Shown in pieces: positions 7,452-14,889 of a stretch of 64,000 bases of DNA. The translations under genes and the position numbers were made by a program. The stretch is from Streptomyces plumbidurans (GTDB lineage: Bacteria; Actinomycetota; Actinomycetes; Streptomycetales; Streptomycetaceae). The DNA lies in NCBI RefSeq assembly GCF_019857225.1, contig NZ_JAFJSY010000001.1:248001-312000 (forward strand), written 5' to 3'. A model generated the notes under the pieces. That model had not been told where the DNA came from and ran no database searches. It saw only the letters and a program-made list of their open reading frames with translations. Each line of letters starts with the position of its first letter. The first letter of the stretch is position 1.

Positions 7452-8990
7452 ATGCTGCTCGCCCGCCTGGCTCAGGCATCCCAGGAGGTCGCCGCCACCT
7501 CGGCGCGGTCCCGGAAGATCGCTCTGCTCGCGGAGCTGTTCCGGGACGCCGAGGCCGACGACGTGCCGATCGTGATCCCGTATCTCGCGGGACGGCTGCC
7601 GCAGGGCAGGATCGGCGTCGGCTGGAAAGTGCTGAGCAGCCCGGTCCCACCGGCCGCCGAGCCCACCCTCACCGTGCGCGAGGTGGACGCCCTGCTCACC
7701 GGTCTGAGCAAGGTCTCCGGCGCCGGATCACAGGCCGAACGGGCCCGGCTGGTCGGCGAGTTGCTGGGTGCGGCCACCGAGGAGGAACAGCGGTTCCTGT
7801 TCGGACTGCTCACCGGCGAGGTGCGGCAGGGCGCCCTGGACGCCGTCGCCGTGGAGGGCCTGGCACAGGCGACCGAGGCGCCGCCCGCCGATGTCCGCCG
7901 GGCGGTGATGCTGGCGGGATCCCTGCAGTCGGTGGCGCAGGCACTGCTCGTCGAAGGACCGGCCGCCCTGGACCGCTTCCGCCTCACCGTCGGCCGCCCG
8001 GTCCTCCCGATGCTCGCGCACAGCGCCTCCTCGGTCGCCGAGGCGGTCGGCAAACTCGGTACGTGCGCGGTCGAGGAGAAGCTGGACGGCATCCGCGTCC
8101 AGGTCCACCGCGACGGCGACACCGTACGGATCTACACCCGCACCCTCGACGACATCACCGACCGCCTGCCCGAACTCACCACTGCCGCGCTGGAGTTGAA
8201 CGGGCAGCGGTTCATCCTGGACGGCGAGGTGATCTCCTTCGACGCGGACGGGCGGCCCCGGTCCTTCCAGGAGACCGCCGGGCGCGTCGGCTCCCGCGTG
8301 GACGTGGCGACCGCCGCCGAGGCCGTCCCCGTCTCCCCCGTCTTCTTCGACGCCCTGTCCGTCGACGACCACGACCTGCTCGACCTGCCCTTCGCCGAAC
8401 GGCACGCCGAACTGGCCCGGCTGGTCCCCGAACCGATGCGGGTACGCCGCACCCTGGTCTCCGGACCCGACGACCTGGCCGAGGCGGAGCGGTTCCTCGC
8501 CGACACGCTGGAGCGCGGCCACGAGGGCGTCGTCGTCAAGGGCCTGGACGCCGCCTACAGCGCGGGCAGGCGCGGCGCGTCGTGGCTGAAGGTCAAGCCC
8601 GTACACACCCTCGACCTGGTGGTGCTGGCCGCCGAGTGGGGCCACGGCCGCCGCACCGGCAAGCTCTCCAACCTCCACCTCGGCGCCCGCAACCCCAACG
8701 GCTCCTTCACCATGCTCGGCAAGACCTTCAAGGGCATGACCGACGCGATGCTCACCTGGCAGACCGAACGCCTCCAGGAACTGGCCGTCGAGTCCAGCGG
8801 CTACGTCGTGACCGTACGCCCCGAACTCGTCGTCGAGATCGCCTACGACGGCCTGCAGAGGTCCACCCGCTACCCGGCCGGCGTCACCCTCCGCTTCGCC
8901 CGCGTGGTCCGCTACCGCGAGGACAAGCGCCCCGAGGAGGCCGACACCGTCGAGACACTCCTCGCCGCGCACCCGGAGGTCCGCCCGTGA
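7452..8990 (+). CDS. ligB: ATP-dependent DNA ligase (LigB-type)
   Basis: The 512-aa product has an N-terminal DNA-binding domain (residues 1-190), the nucleotidyltransferase motif EEKLDGIRVQVH with catalytic Lys210, motif IIIa/IV elements (ILDGEVI, GHEGVVVKG) and motif V SWLKVKPV, followed by an OB-fold. Size and order match actinobacterial LigB. It seals nicks through ligase-AMP and DNA-AMP intermediates and is an accessory to the NAD-dependent LigA. The start lacks a clear ribosome site. It ends in a GTGA overlap with a Nudix gene. Confidence 0.93.
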   Translation: MLLARLAQASQEVAATSARSRKIALLAELFRDAEADDVPIVIPYLAGRLPQGRIGVGWKVLSSPVPPAAEPTLTVREVDALLTGLSKVSGAGSQAERARLVGELLGAATEEEQRFLFGLLTGEVRQGALDAVAVEGLAQATEAPPADVRRAVMLAGSLQSVAQALLVEGPAALDRFRLTVGRPVLPMLAHSASSVAEAVGKLGTCAVEEKLDGIRVQVHRDGDTVRIYTRTLDDITDRLPELTTAALELNGQRFILDGEVISFDADGRPRSFQETAGRVGSRVDVATAAEAVPVSPVFFDALSVDDHDLLDLPFAERHAELARLVPEPMRVRRTLVSGPDDLAEAERFLADTLERGHEGVVVKGLDAAYSAGRRGASWLKVKPVHTLDLVVLAAEWGHGRRTGKLSNLHLGARNPNGSFTMLGKTFKGMTDAMLTWQTERLQELAVESSGYVVTVRPELVVEIAYDGLQRSTRYPAGVTLRFARVVRYREDKRPEEADTVETLLAAHPEVRP

Positions 8991-9463
8991 GCGGGAAGCG
9001 GAGTGCGGGCCTGCTGCTGTACCGGCACACCGACCACGGCCTCGAAGTGCTCCTCGGCCACATAGGCGGCCCCTTCTTCGCCCGGCGCGACACCGGCGCC
9101 TGGACCGTGCCCAAGGGCGAGTACGAGAGCGCGGAGGAAACCGCCTGGGACGCTGCCCGGCGCGAGTTCCAGGAGGAGCTGGGACTGCCGCCGCCCGACG
9201 GCGACGCGGTGGAACTGGGCGAGGTCCGCCAGTCCGGCGGGAAGACCGTGACGGCCTGGGCGGTCCGGGGCGACCTGGACCCGGCGACGATCACCCCCGG
9301 CACGTTCACCATGGAGTGGCCGCCGCGCTCCGGGCAGACGCGGGAGTTCCCCGAGCTGGACCGGGTGGCCTGGTTCCGGCTCGACGGCGCCCGCGATGTG
9401 ATCGTCAAGGCGCAGAGCGCGTTTCTCGACCGGCTCGCTGAGCACTCGGACAACGCCCGGTAA
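8987..9463 (+). CDS. Nudix hydrolase
   Basis: The 158-aa product carries a Nudix box (residues 44-67: G-x6-E-x7-REFQEELGL) after the WTVPKGEYE segment typical of small MutT/Ap4A-like hydrolases. It would cleave a nucleoside diphosphate linked to another group, using Mg2+. The GTG start overlaps the ligase stop (GTGA), so the two are translationally coupled. Coupling suggests removal of a nucleotide by-product of repair or ligation, for example an adenylylated or dinucleotide species, but this is inference. Confidence 0.9.
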   Translation: MSGKRSAGLLLYRHTDHGLEVLLGHIGGPFFARRDTGAWTVPKGEYESAEETAWDAARREFQEELGLPPPDGDAVELGEVRQSGGKTVTAWAVRGDLDPATITPGTFTMEWPPRSGQTREFPELDRVAWFRLDGARDVIVKAQSAFLDRLAEHSDNAR

Positions 9464-9541
9464 CCCCACGGCCGCCCACGCGTTGCGGTCCACGGCAGCG
9501 CGCGGGAAGGTCGAACCAAGCCCGCCCCCAGGAGGTCAGCC

Positions 9542-10936
9542 ATGCCCATCGCGACGGTGAACCCGGCGAACGGCGAGACGCTCAAGACGTACGAGGCCAT
9601 GGGCGAGGAGGAGCTCGAGCGCCGGCTCCAGCTCGCCGAGGCGACGTTCCGCACCTACCGCACGACGACGTTCGCCGAGCGCGCCCGGCTGATGCACAAG
9701 GCCGCCGACCTGCTCGACGAGAGCGGCGAGGACATCGCCCGCGTGATGACCACCGAGATGGGCAAGCCGATCAAGCAGGCCCGCGCGGAGGCCGCCAAGT
9801 GCGCCAAGGCGATGCGCTGGTACGCCGACCACGCCGAGGAACTGCTCGCCGACGAGGAGCCCGCGGAGTCCGACGCCAAGGACTCCGGCGCCTCGCGCGT
9901 CCTGGTCCGCTACCGGCCGCTCGGCCCCGTGCTCGCGGTGATGCCGTGGAACTTCCCGCTGTGGCAGGTCGTACGCTTCGCGGCGCCCGCGCTGATGGCG
10001 GGCAACGTGGGCCTGCTCAAGCACTCCTCCAACGTTCCGCAGACCGCCCTGTTCCTGGAGGACCTCTTCCACCGCGCGGGCCACCCCGAGGGCTGCTTCC
10101 AGACCCTGCTGATCGGCTCCGGCGCCGTCGACGACATCCTGCGCGACGACCGCGTCAAGGCGGCCACCCTCACCGGCAGCGAGCCCGCCGGACGCGCGGT
10201 CGCCTCCACCGCCGGGGAAATGATCAAGAAGACGGTGCTGGAGCTCGGCGGCAGCGACCCGTACGTGGTCATGCCGTCCGCCGACCTCGACCGGGCCGCC
10301 GAGATCGCGGTCACCGCACGCGTTCAGAACAACGGACAGTCCTGCATCGCCGCCAAGCGGTTCATCGTGCACACCGACGTCTACGACGCCTTCGCCGAAC
10401 GGTTCGTGGCGGGCATGAAGGCGCTGAAGGTCGGCGACCCGATGGACGAGGACACCGACGTCGGGCCGCTCTCCACCGAGCAGGGCCGCGCCGACCTGGA
10501 GGAACTGGTCGACGACGCCACCCGCAGCGGGGCCACGGCCCTGTGCGGCGGCCACCGGCTGCGCCGGCCCGAGCTGCCCGGCTGGTACTACCCGCCGACG
10601 GTGCTCTCCGGGATCACCCGTGAGATGCGCATCCACCGCGAGGAGGCCTTCGGCCCCGTCGCCACGCTGTATCGCGCGGCCGATCTGGACGAGGCGGTGC
10701 TGATCGCCAACGACTCGCCGTTCGGGCTGAGTTCGAACGTCTGGACGCGGGACGAGGCGGAGGTCGACCGGTTCGTACGGGACCTGGAGGCCGGCGGTGT
10801 GTTCGTCAACGGGATGACCGCCTCCCACCCGGCGTTCCCCTTCGGCGGGGTGAAGCGCTCCGGGTACGGGCGTGAGCTGTCCGGGCACGGAATCCGCGAG
10901 TTCTGCAACATCACCACGGTTTGGCACGGTGCGTGA
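9542..10936 (+). CDS. gabD1: Succinate-semialdehyde dehydrogenase-like aldehyde dehydrogenase
   Basis: The 464-aa product starts MPIATVNPANGETLKTYE after AGGAGGTC. It has catalytic Cys268 in NNGQSCIAAKRFI, general-base Glu234 in VLELGGSDP, and the C-terminal PFGGVKRSGYGRE. Length and sequence style fit the GabD1/Sad group that oxidises succinate semialdehyde to succinate with NAD(P)+. This step feeds GABA or 2-oxoglutarate bypass flux into the TCA cycle. No transaminase is adjacent. The exact substrate is inferred from family resemblance. Confidence 0.88.
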   Translation: MPIATVNPANGETLKTYEAMGEEELERRLQLAEATFRTYRTTTFAERARLMHKAADLLDESGEDIARVMTTEMGKPIKQARAEAAKCAKAMRWYADHAEELLADEEPAESDAKDSGASRVLVRYRPLGPVLAVMPWNFPLWQVVRFAAPALMAGNVGLLKHSSNVPQTALFLEDLFHRAGHPEGCFQTLLIGSGAVDDILRDDRVKAATLTGSEPAGRAVASTAGEMIKKTVLELGGSDPYVVMPSADLDRAAEIAVTARVQNNGQSCIAAKRFIVHTDVYDAFAERFVAGMKALKVGDPMDEDTDVGPLSTEQGRADLEELVDDATRSGATALCGGHRLRRPELPGWYYPPTVLSGITREMRIHREEAFGPVATLYRAADLDEAVLIANDSPFGLSSNVWTRDEAEVDRFVRDLEAGGVFVNGMTASHPAFPFGGVKRSGYGRELSGHGIREFCNITTVWHGA

Positions 10937-10961
10937 GCGCTCCGCGGTTAACATCCGGTCT

Positions 10962-11198
10962 GTGAACCGCGAAGTGACTCTGCCTCTGATCGTCGACGAC
11001 CGCGGGACCTTGCAGGTGGCTGCCGCCGATGTGAGCAAGTTGTTGCGGACGGTCGGTGGGAGGTGGGTGCGGCTTGTCGAGTCCGGGGAAGGGGGGCTTG
11101 ATGAGGACACGGTGGCGGCGTTGACCATTGAGTTGGCCAAGTTGGCCGATCGGATTGATGTGGCGTGTATTGCTCATAGCAGCGGGGGTGCGCCGTAG
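10962..11198 (+). CDS. Small streptomycete protein of unknown function (DUF6213-like)
   Basis: A 78-aa product beginning VNREVTLPLIVDDRGTLQVAAADVSKLLRTVGGRWVRLVE. I chose the GTG at 10962, inside a longer frame opened at 10872, because the family usually begins with this short strand-rich segment and the longer N terminus would overlap the dehydrogenase. It looks like a compact soluble alpha/beta protein. The 3' half has an unusually low GC3 for this region (runs of GTTG, TTGG), suggesting weak selection or recent change. No function is known to me. Confidence 0.6.
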   Translation: MNREVTLPLIVDDRGTLQVAAADVSKLLRTVGGRWVRLVESGEGGLDEDTVAALTIELAKLADRIDVACIAHSSGGAP

Positions 11199-11230
11199 GG
11201 GGTGCCTATGAGTCGCCGGGTGCGGGTTTG

Positions 11231-11265
11231 TGTGTGGTTGATCGCGCAGTTCCCCGCGCCCCTAG
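11231..11265 (-). repeat. Dispersed GCGCGGGGA repeat, minus orientation
   Basis: The minus strand reads GGGGCGCGGGGAACTGCGCG and then ATCAACCACACAC, matching the element at 7350-7383. It overlaps the stop codon region of the TenA-like gene at 11262. Confidence 0.7.
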
Positions 11266-11915
11266 GGGAGCTGCAGCAAGGTTGTCCAGAAGAGGGACTC
11301 GTAGCTTTGTAGTAGGCGGCCGTAGCGGAATGCCTGTTCCAGGTTCAAGGTGTCCCTGCCTGCCTGGACTGCTGCTGTGGCCTTCTCGTCCAGGTCTGGG
11401 GACGGTTCGGCGAAGAAGTCGAAGAAGGCGCAGGCTTCGGGGGTGAAGCCGTAGTGGGTGCGTAGGGACTTGGCGATGGTGGCGCAGTAGCCGCCCCAGG
11501 CGGAGAAGTTGGCGGTGATGGCCACGACCGCGTCCGCCGGGGAGGCGTTGAGGGCGAGCCAGGCGATGCAGGACGGGTAGGCCTGGCAGCCGGGGAGCGG
11601 GTCGTAGGCGCGGGTGCGGGTCTCGTCGATGCCGCAGGCCGCCGCGAAGGACTCCAGGTGCCGGCCGGCCAGCGTCTCGCCCTCGGCGAGCGTCTCGAAG
11701 TACGCGGCGATGTCGGGCTCGTTCGTGCGTTGCGCCAGATGCAGGAACGCGGTGCGGTCCGCCGGGATCACCCAGTGCTGCTCCAGGGCCAGGGTGGCGA
11801 GGGTGTCGCGGGAGGCGTCGCCGCGGGCGATCAGCGGTACGAGGGGGTTGGCGGCGGGGTCCGGGGCCAGTGTCCTGGCGGCGTTCTCCAGCAGTTCCGT
11901 GGCCGTACGCGTCAT
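11262..11915 (-). CDS. TenA/haem-oxygenase-fold protein
   Basis: The 217-aa all-helical product has segments typical of the TenA/PqqC-like superfamily: LALEQHWVIPADRTAFLHLA, the YPSCIAWLALNAS block, and FFDFFAEPSPDLDEKA near the C terminus. Family members salvage thiamin pyrimidines or act as cofactor-less or metal oxygenases; the thiaminase Cys environment is not clear here, so I give no reaction. The start is supported by GGAGGACGCG before the ATG. It is divergent from rppA with a 110-bp gap, so the two may share control. Confidence 0.65.
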   Translation of the reverse strand: MTRTATELLENAARTLAPDPAANPLVPLIARGDASRDTLATLALEQHWVIPADRTAFLHLAQRTNEPDIAAYFETLAEGETLAGRHLESFAAACGIDETRTRAYDPLPGCQAYPSCIAWLALNASPADAVVAITANFSAWGGYCATIAKSLRTHYGFTPEACAFFDFFAEPSPDLDEKATAAVQAGRDTLNLEQAFRYGRLLQSYESLFWTTLLQLP

Positions 11916-12025
11916 CGCGTCCTCCGTGGTCTCGGATGTGGGGCTGCTGATCCGACCCTGGCACGGGGTCCCCGGTTCGGAGTAGTCCGACGGGAGATAG
12001 TCGCCCCGACGGGTGATCGTGAAGC

Positions 12026-13090
12026 ATGGCCACTTTGTGCAGACCCTCGGTGTCCGTACCAGAGCACGTGATCACGATGGAGGAGACGCTGGAGCTGGCA
12101 CGCTCCCGACACGCCGACCATCCACAACTGCCGCTGGCCCTCCGGCTGATCGAGAACACCGGTGTGCGGACCCGGCACATCGTGCAGCCCATCGAGGAGA
12201 CCCTCAGGCACCCCGGCTTCGAGGACCGCAACAAGGTCTACGAGTACGAGGCGAAGGCCCGGGTGCCCGCTGTCGTCCAGCGGGCGCTGGACGAGGCCGA
12301 GCTCCTGAGCACCGACATCGACGTGATCGTCTATGTGTCGTGCACGGGTTTCATGATGCCCTCGCTCACGGCCTGGCTGATCAACTCCATGGACTTCGAC
12401 AGCACCACCCGCCAGATACCCATGGCCCAGCTGGGCTGCGCGGCAGGCGGCGCGGCGATCAACCGGGCGCACGACTTCTGCCGCGCCTACCCGGACGCCA
12501 ATGTGCTGATCGTCGCCTGCGAGTTCTGCTCGCTGTGCTACCAGCCCACCGATCTCGGCGTCGGCTCCCTGCTCTGCAACGGCCTGTTCGGCGACGGGAT
12601 CGCCGCGGCGGTGGTGCGCGGCCGGGGCGGCGAGGGCATGGAGCTGGAGCGCAACGGTTCGTACCTGATCCCCAAGACCGAGGAGTGGATCATGTACGAC
12701 GTCCGGGCCACCGGCTTCCACTTCCTGCTGGACAAGCGGGTGCCCGGCACGATGGAGCCGCTGGCCCCGGCGCTGAAGGAGCTGGCCGCCCGGCATGGCT
12801 GGGACGCCTCCGACCTGGACTTCTACATCATCCACGCGGGCGGTCCCCGGATATTGGACGACCTCAGCAAGTTCCTGCAGGTCGACCCGCACGCCTTCCG
12901 CTTCAGCCGGGCCACGCTCACCGAGTACGGCAACATCGCCAGCGCCGTCGTCCTGGACGCGCTGCGTCGGCTGTTCGACGAGGGCGCCGTCCAGCACCGG
13001 GCGCGCGGGCTGCTGGCCGGGTTCGGTCCCGGCATCACCGCGGAGATGAGCCTGGGCCGCTGGCACCGCCCGGGCGAAGGGACGGCGTGA
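12026..13090 (+). CDS. rppA: 1,3,6,8-tetrahydroxynaphthalene synthase (type III PKS)
   Basis: The 354-aa product has the type III PKS catalytic triad at exactly the RppA positions: Cys138 (AQLGCAAGG), His270 (YIIHAGGPR) and Asn303 (EYGNIAS). It also has Cys106 (YVSCTGF), characteristic of THN synthases. It condenses five malonyl-CoA units into 1,3,6,8-tetrahydroxynaphthalene, which autoxidises to flaviolin. It is the first of three tightly packed genes with a P450 and a cupin oxygenase, the layout of the streptomycete naphthoquinone/melanin pigment locus. Only a weak ribosome site (GTGAAG) precedes the ATG. Confidence 0.96.
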   Translation: MATLCRPSVSVPEHVITMEETLELARSRHADHPQLPLALRLIENTGVRTRHIVQPIEETLRHPGFEDRNKVYEYEAKARVPAVVQRALDEAELLSTDIDVIVYVSCTGFMMPSLTAWLINSMDFDSTTRQIPMAQLGCAAGGAAINRAHDFCRAYPDANVLIVACEFCSLCYQPTDLGVGSLLCNGLFGDGIAAAVVRGRGGEGMELERNGSYLIPKTEEWIMYDVRATGFHFLLDKRVPGTMEPLAPALKELAARHGWDASDLDFYIIHAGGPRILDDLSKFLQVDPHAFRFSRATLTEYGNIASAVVLDALRRLFDEGAVQHRARGLLAGFGPGITAEMSLGRWHRPGEGTA

Positions 13091-13097
13091 GTACGGC

Positions 13098-14312
13098 ATG
13101 GCTGAAGAGACCCTGACGGAGACCCTGCCCCCGGTACGGCACTGGCCGGCCCTGGATCTGACCGGCCTCGACTTCGACCCGGTGCTGACCGAGCTGATGG
13201 CCGAGGGCCCCGTCACCCGCATCGCGCTGCCCAACGGCGAGGGCTGGGCCTGGCTGGTGACCCGCCTGGACGACGTACGCATGGTGACCAACGACCCGCG
13301 CTTCGGCCGCGAGGCGGTCATGGACCAGCCGGTGACCCGGCTCGCCCCGCACTTCATCCCCGAGCGGGGCGCGGTCGGCTTCCTCGACCCGCCGGACCAC
13401 ACCCGGCTGCGCCGTTCGGTGGCGGCGGCCTTCACGGCCAAGGGCGTGGAGCGGATCCGCGAGCGATCGCGGTGCATGCTCGACGAACTGGTCGACGAGC
13501 TGTTGCAGGACGGCCCGCCCGCCGACCTCACCGAGACGGTGCTCCGCCCCTTCCCCATCGCGGTGATCTGCGAACTGATGGGCGTCCCGGCGGCCGACCG
13601 GCACGCCATGCACACCTGGACCCAGCTGATCCTGTCGTCCTCGCAGGGCAAGCAGGTCAGCGAGAAGGCCAAGCACGAGATGGGCGCCTACTTCACGGAT
13701 CTGATCGGCCGGCGCAAGGGGGCCACGGGCGAGGACGTCGCCTCCCTGCTCGGGGCCGCGGTGGGCAGCGGCGAGATCACCCGGGAGGAGGCCGTCGGCC
13801 TTGCCGTGCTCCTGCAGATCGGCGGCGAGGCGGTCACCAACAACAGCGGCCAGATGTTCTATCTGCTGCTGACCCGCCCGGATCTGGCCGAACGGCTGCG
13901 CACCGAGCCGGAGATCCGGCCCCGTGCCATCGACGAGATGCTGCGCTACATCCCGCACCGCAACGCGGTCGGCCTGTCGCGCATCGCGCTCGAGGACGTG
14001 GAGATCAAGGGCGTACGGATCCGGGCGGGCGACCCGATCTACGTCTCCTATCTGGCCGCCAACCGCGACCCGGAGGCCTTCCCCGACCCGGAGGCGATCG
14101 ACTTCGGCCGCAGCCCGAACCCGCACGTGTCCTTCGGCTTCGGCCCGCACTTCTGCCCCGGCAACATGCTGGCGCGGCTGGAGTCCGAGCTGCTGGTCGG
14201 CACGCTGCTGGAGCGGGTGCCGGGGTTGCGGCTCGCCGTCCCGCCCGGTCAAGTGCCGTTCAAGAAGGGCGCGTTGATCCGGGGCCCCGAGTCCCTGCCC
14301 GTGACGTGGTGA
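13098..14312 (+). CDS. Cytochrome P450, CYP158A2-like (flaviolin coupling)
   Basis: The 404-aa product has haem ligand Cys353 in FGFGPHFCPGNMLARLE and the LQIGGEAVTNNS I-helix. Like CYP158A2, it has Ala rather than the usual conserved Thr in that motif. Length, N terminus (PPVRHWPALDL, DFDPVLTELM) and C terminus (KGALIRGPESLPVTW) closely follow S. coelicolor CYP158A2 as I remember it. That enzyme couples flaviolin into biflaviolin and triflaviolin pigments. It lies 7 bp after rppA. Redox partners are not encoded nearby. Confidence 0.94.
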   Translation: MAEETLTETLPPVRHWPALDLTGLDFDPVLTELMAEGPVTRIALPNGEGWAWLVTRLDDVRMVTNDPRFGREAVMDQPVTRLAPHFIPERGAVGFLDPPDHTRLRRSVAAAFTAKGVERIRERSRCMLDELVDELLQDGPPADLTETVLRPFPIAVICELMGVPAADRHAMHTWTQLILSSSQGKQVSEKAKHEMGAYFTDLIGRRKGATGEDVASLLGAAVGSGEITREEAVGLAVLLQIGGEAVTNNSGQMFYLLLTRPDLAERLRTEPEIRPRAIDEMLRYIPHRNAVGLSRIALEDVEIKGVRIRAGDPIYVSYLAANRDPEAFPDPEAIDFGRSPNPHVSFGFGPHFCPGNMLARLESELLVGTLLERVPGLRLAVPPGQVPFKKGALIRGPESLPVTW

Positions 14313-14319
14313 GCGCCCG

Positions 14320-14841
14320 GTGACCGCGACGGAGGGTCTGCTGGTGCCGCCGGGTCACGGCAGGGTCGTGCAGAGCGCCGCCCAGCGCGTGACGTTCAAG
14401 GTCACCGGCACCCACTCGCGCACGGCCTCCACCTTCGAGGTGGAGGTCCCGCCCGGCTTCGACGTCGGCGCCCATGTGCACACCCACAGCGAGGAGTTGT
14501 TCTACGTCCTCGACGGCGAACTGGACGTCCTGGCCTTCGAGCCCCGCGTCCGCACCCCCGACAACTGGCAGCGGTGGGTGTCGAGTTCGGGCAACCGGGT
14601 GGTGCGGGCGACGCCGGGCACGGTCATCGTCGTACCGCCCGGCTGCCCGCACGCGTTCGCCAACCCGACCGACAGCCCGGCGAAGATGTTCTTCCAGGCG
14701 TCCCCGCCGCCGGACCACGAGCGCTACTTCGAGGAGTTGCTGGAGATCCTGGGCAACGGGGGGCCGCCGGACCACGCGGCGATCGAGGAGCTGCGGGCCC
14801 GCTACGACATCGAGCAGCTGACTCCCTTGCGGCACCGCTGA
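14320..14841 (+). CDS. momA: Cupin quinone-forming monooxygenase (MomA-like)
   Basis: The 173-aa cupin has the metal-binding signature HVHTHSEELFYVLDGELDV and a second conserved box PPGCPHAFANPTD. In other Streptomyces the gene after rppA and the P450 encodes an oxygenase that converts tetrahydroxynaphthalene to flaviolin, and this fits that position and fold. It starts with GTG only 7 bp after the P450 stop. It is convergent with the ABC permease gene, leaving a 48-bp gap. Confidence 0.85.
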   Translation: MTATEGLLVPPGHGRVVQSAAQRVTFKVTGTHSRTASTFEVEVPPGFDVGAHVHTHSEELFYVLDGELDVLAFEPRVRTPDNWQRWVSSSGNRVVRATPGTVIVVPPGCPHAFANPTDSPAKMFFQASPPPDHERYFEELLEILGNGGPPDHAAIEELRARYDIEQLTPLRHR

Positions 14842-14889
14842 GTTGACGTCACGCAGTGGCGCCCTCGGGCGTGCGCGGCACCGCTCGGC

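Noticed and set aside
10872..10961. Longer N terminus for the 78-aa protein (start at 10872)
   Set aside because: It would overlap the dehydrogenase end by 65 bp and adds a low-complexity Ser-rich stretch; the GTG at 10962 gives the normal family start.
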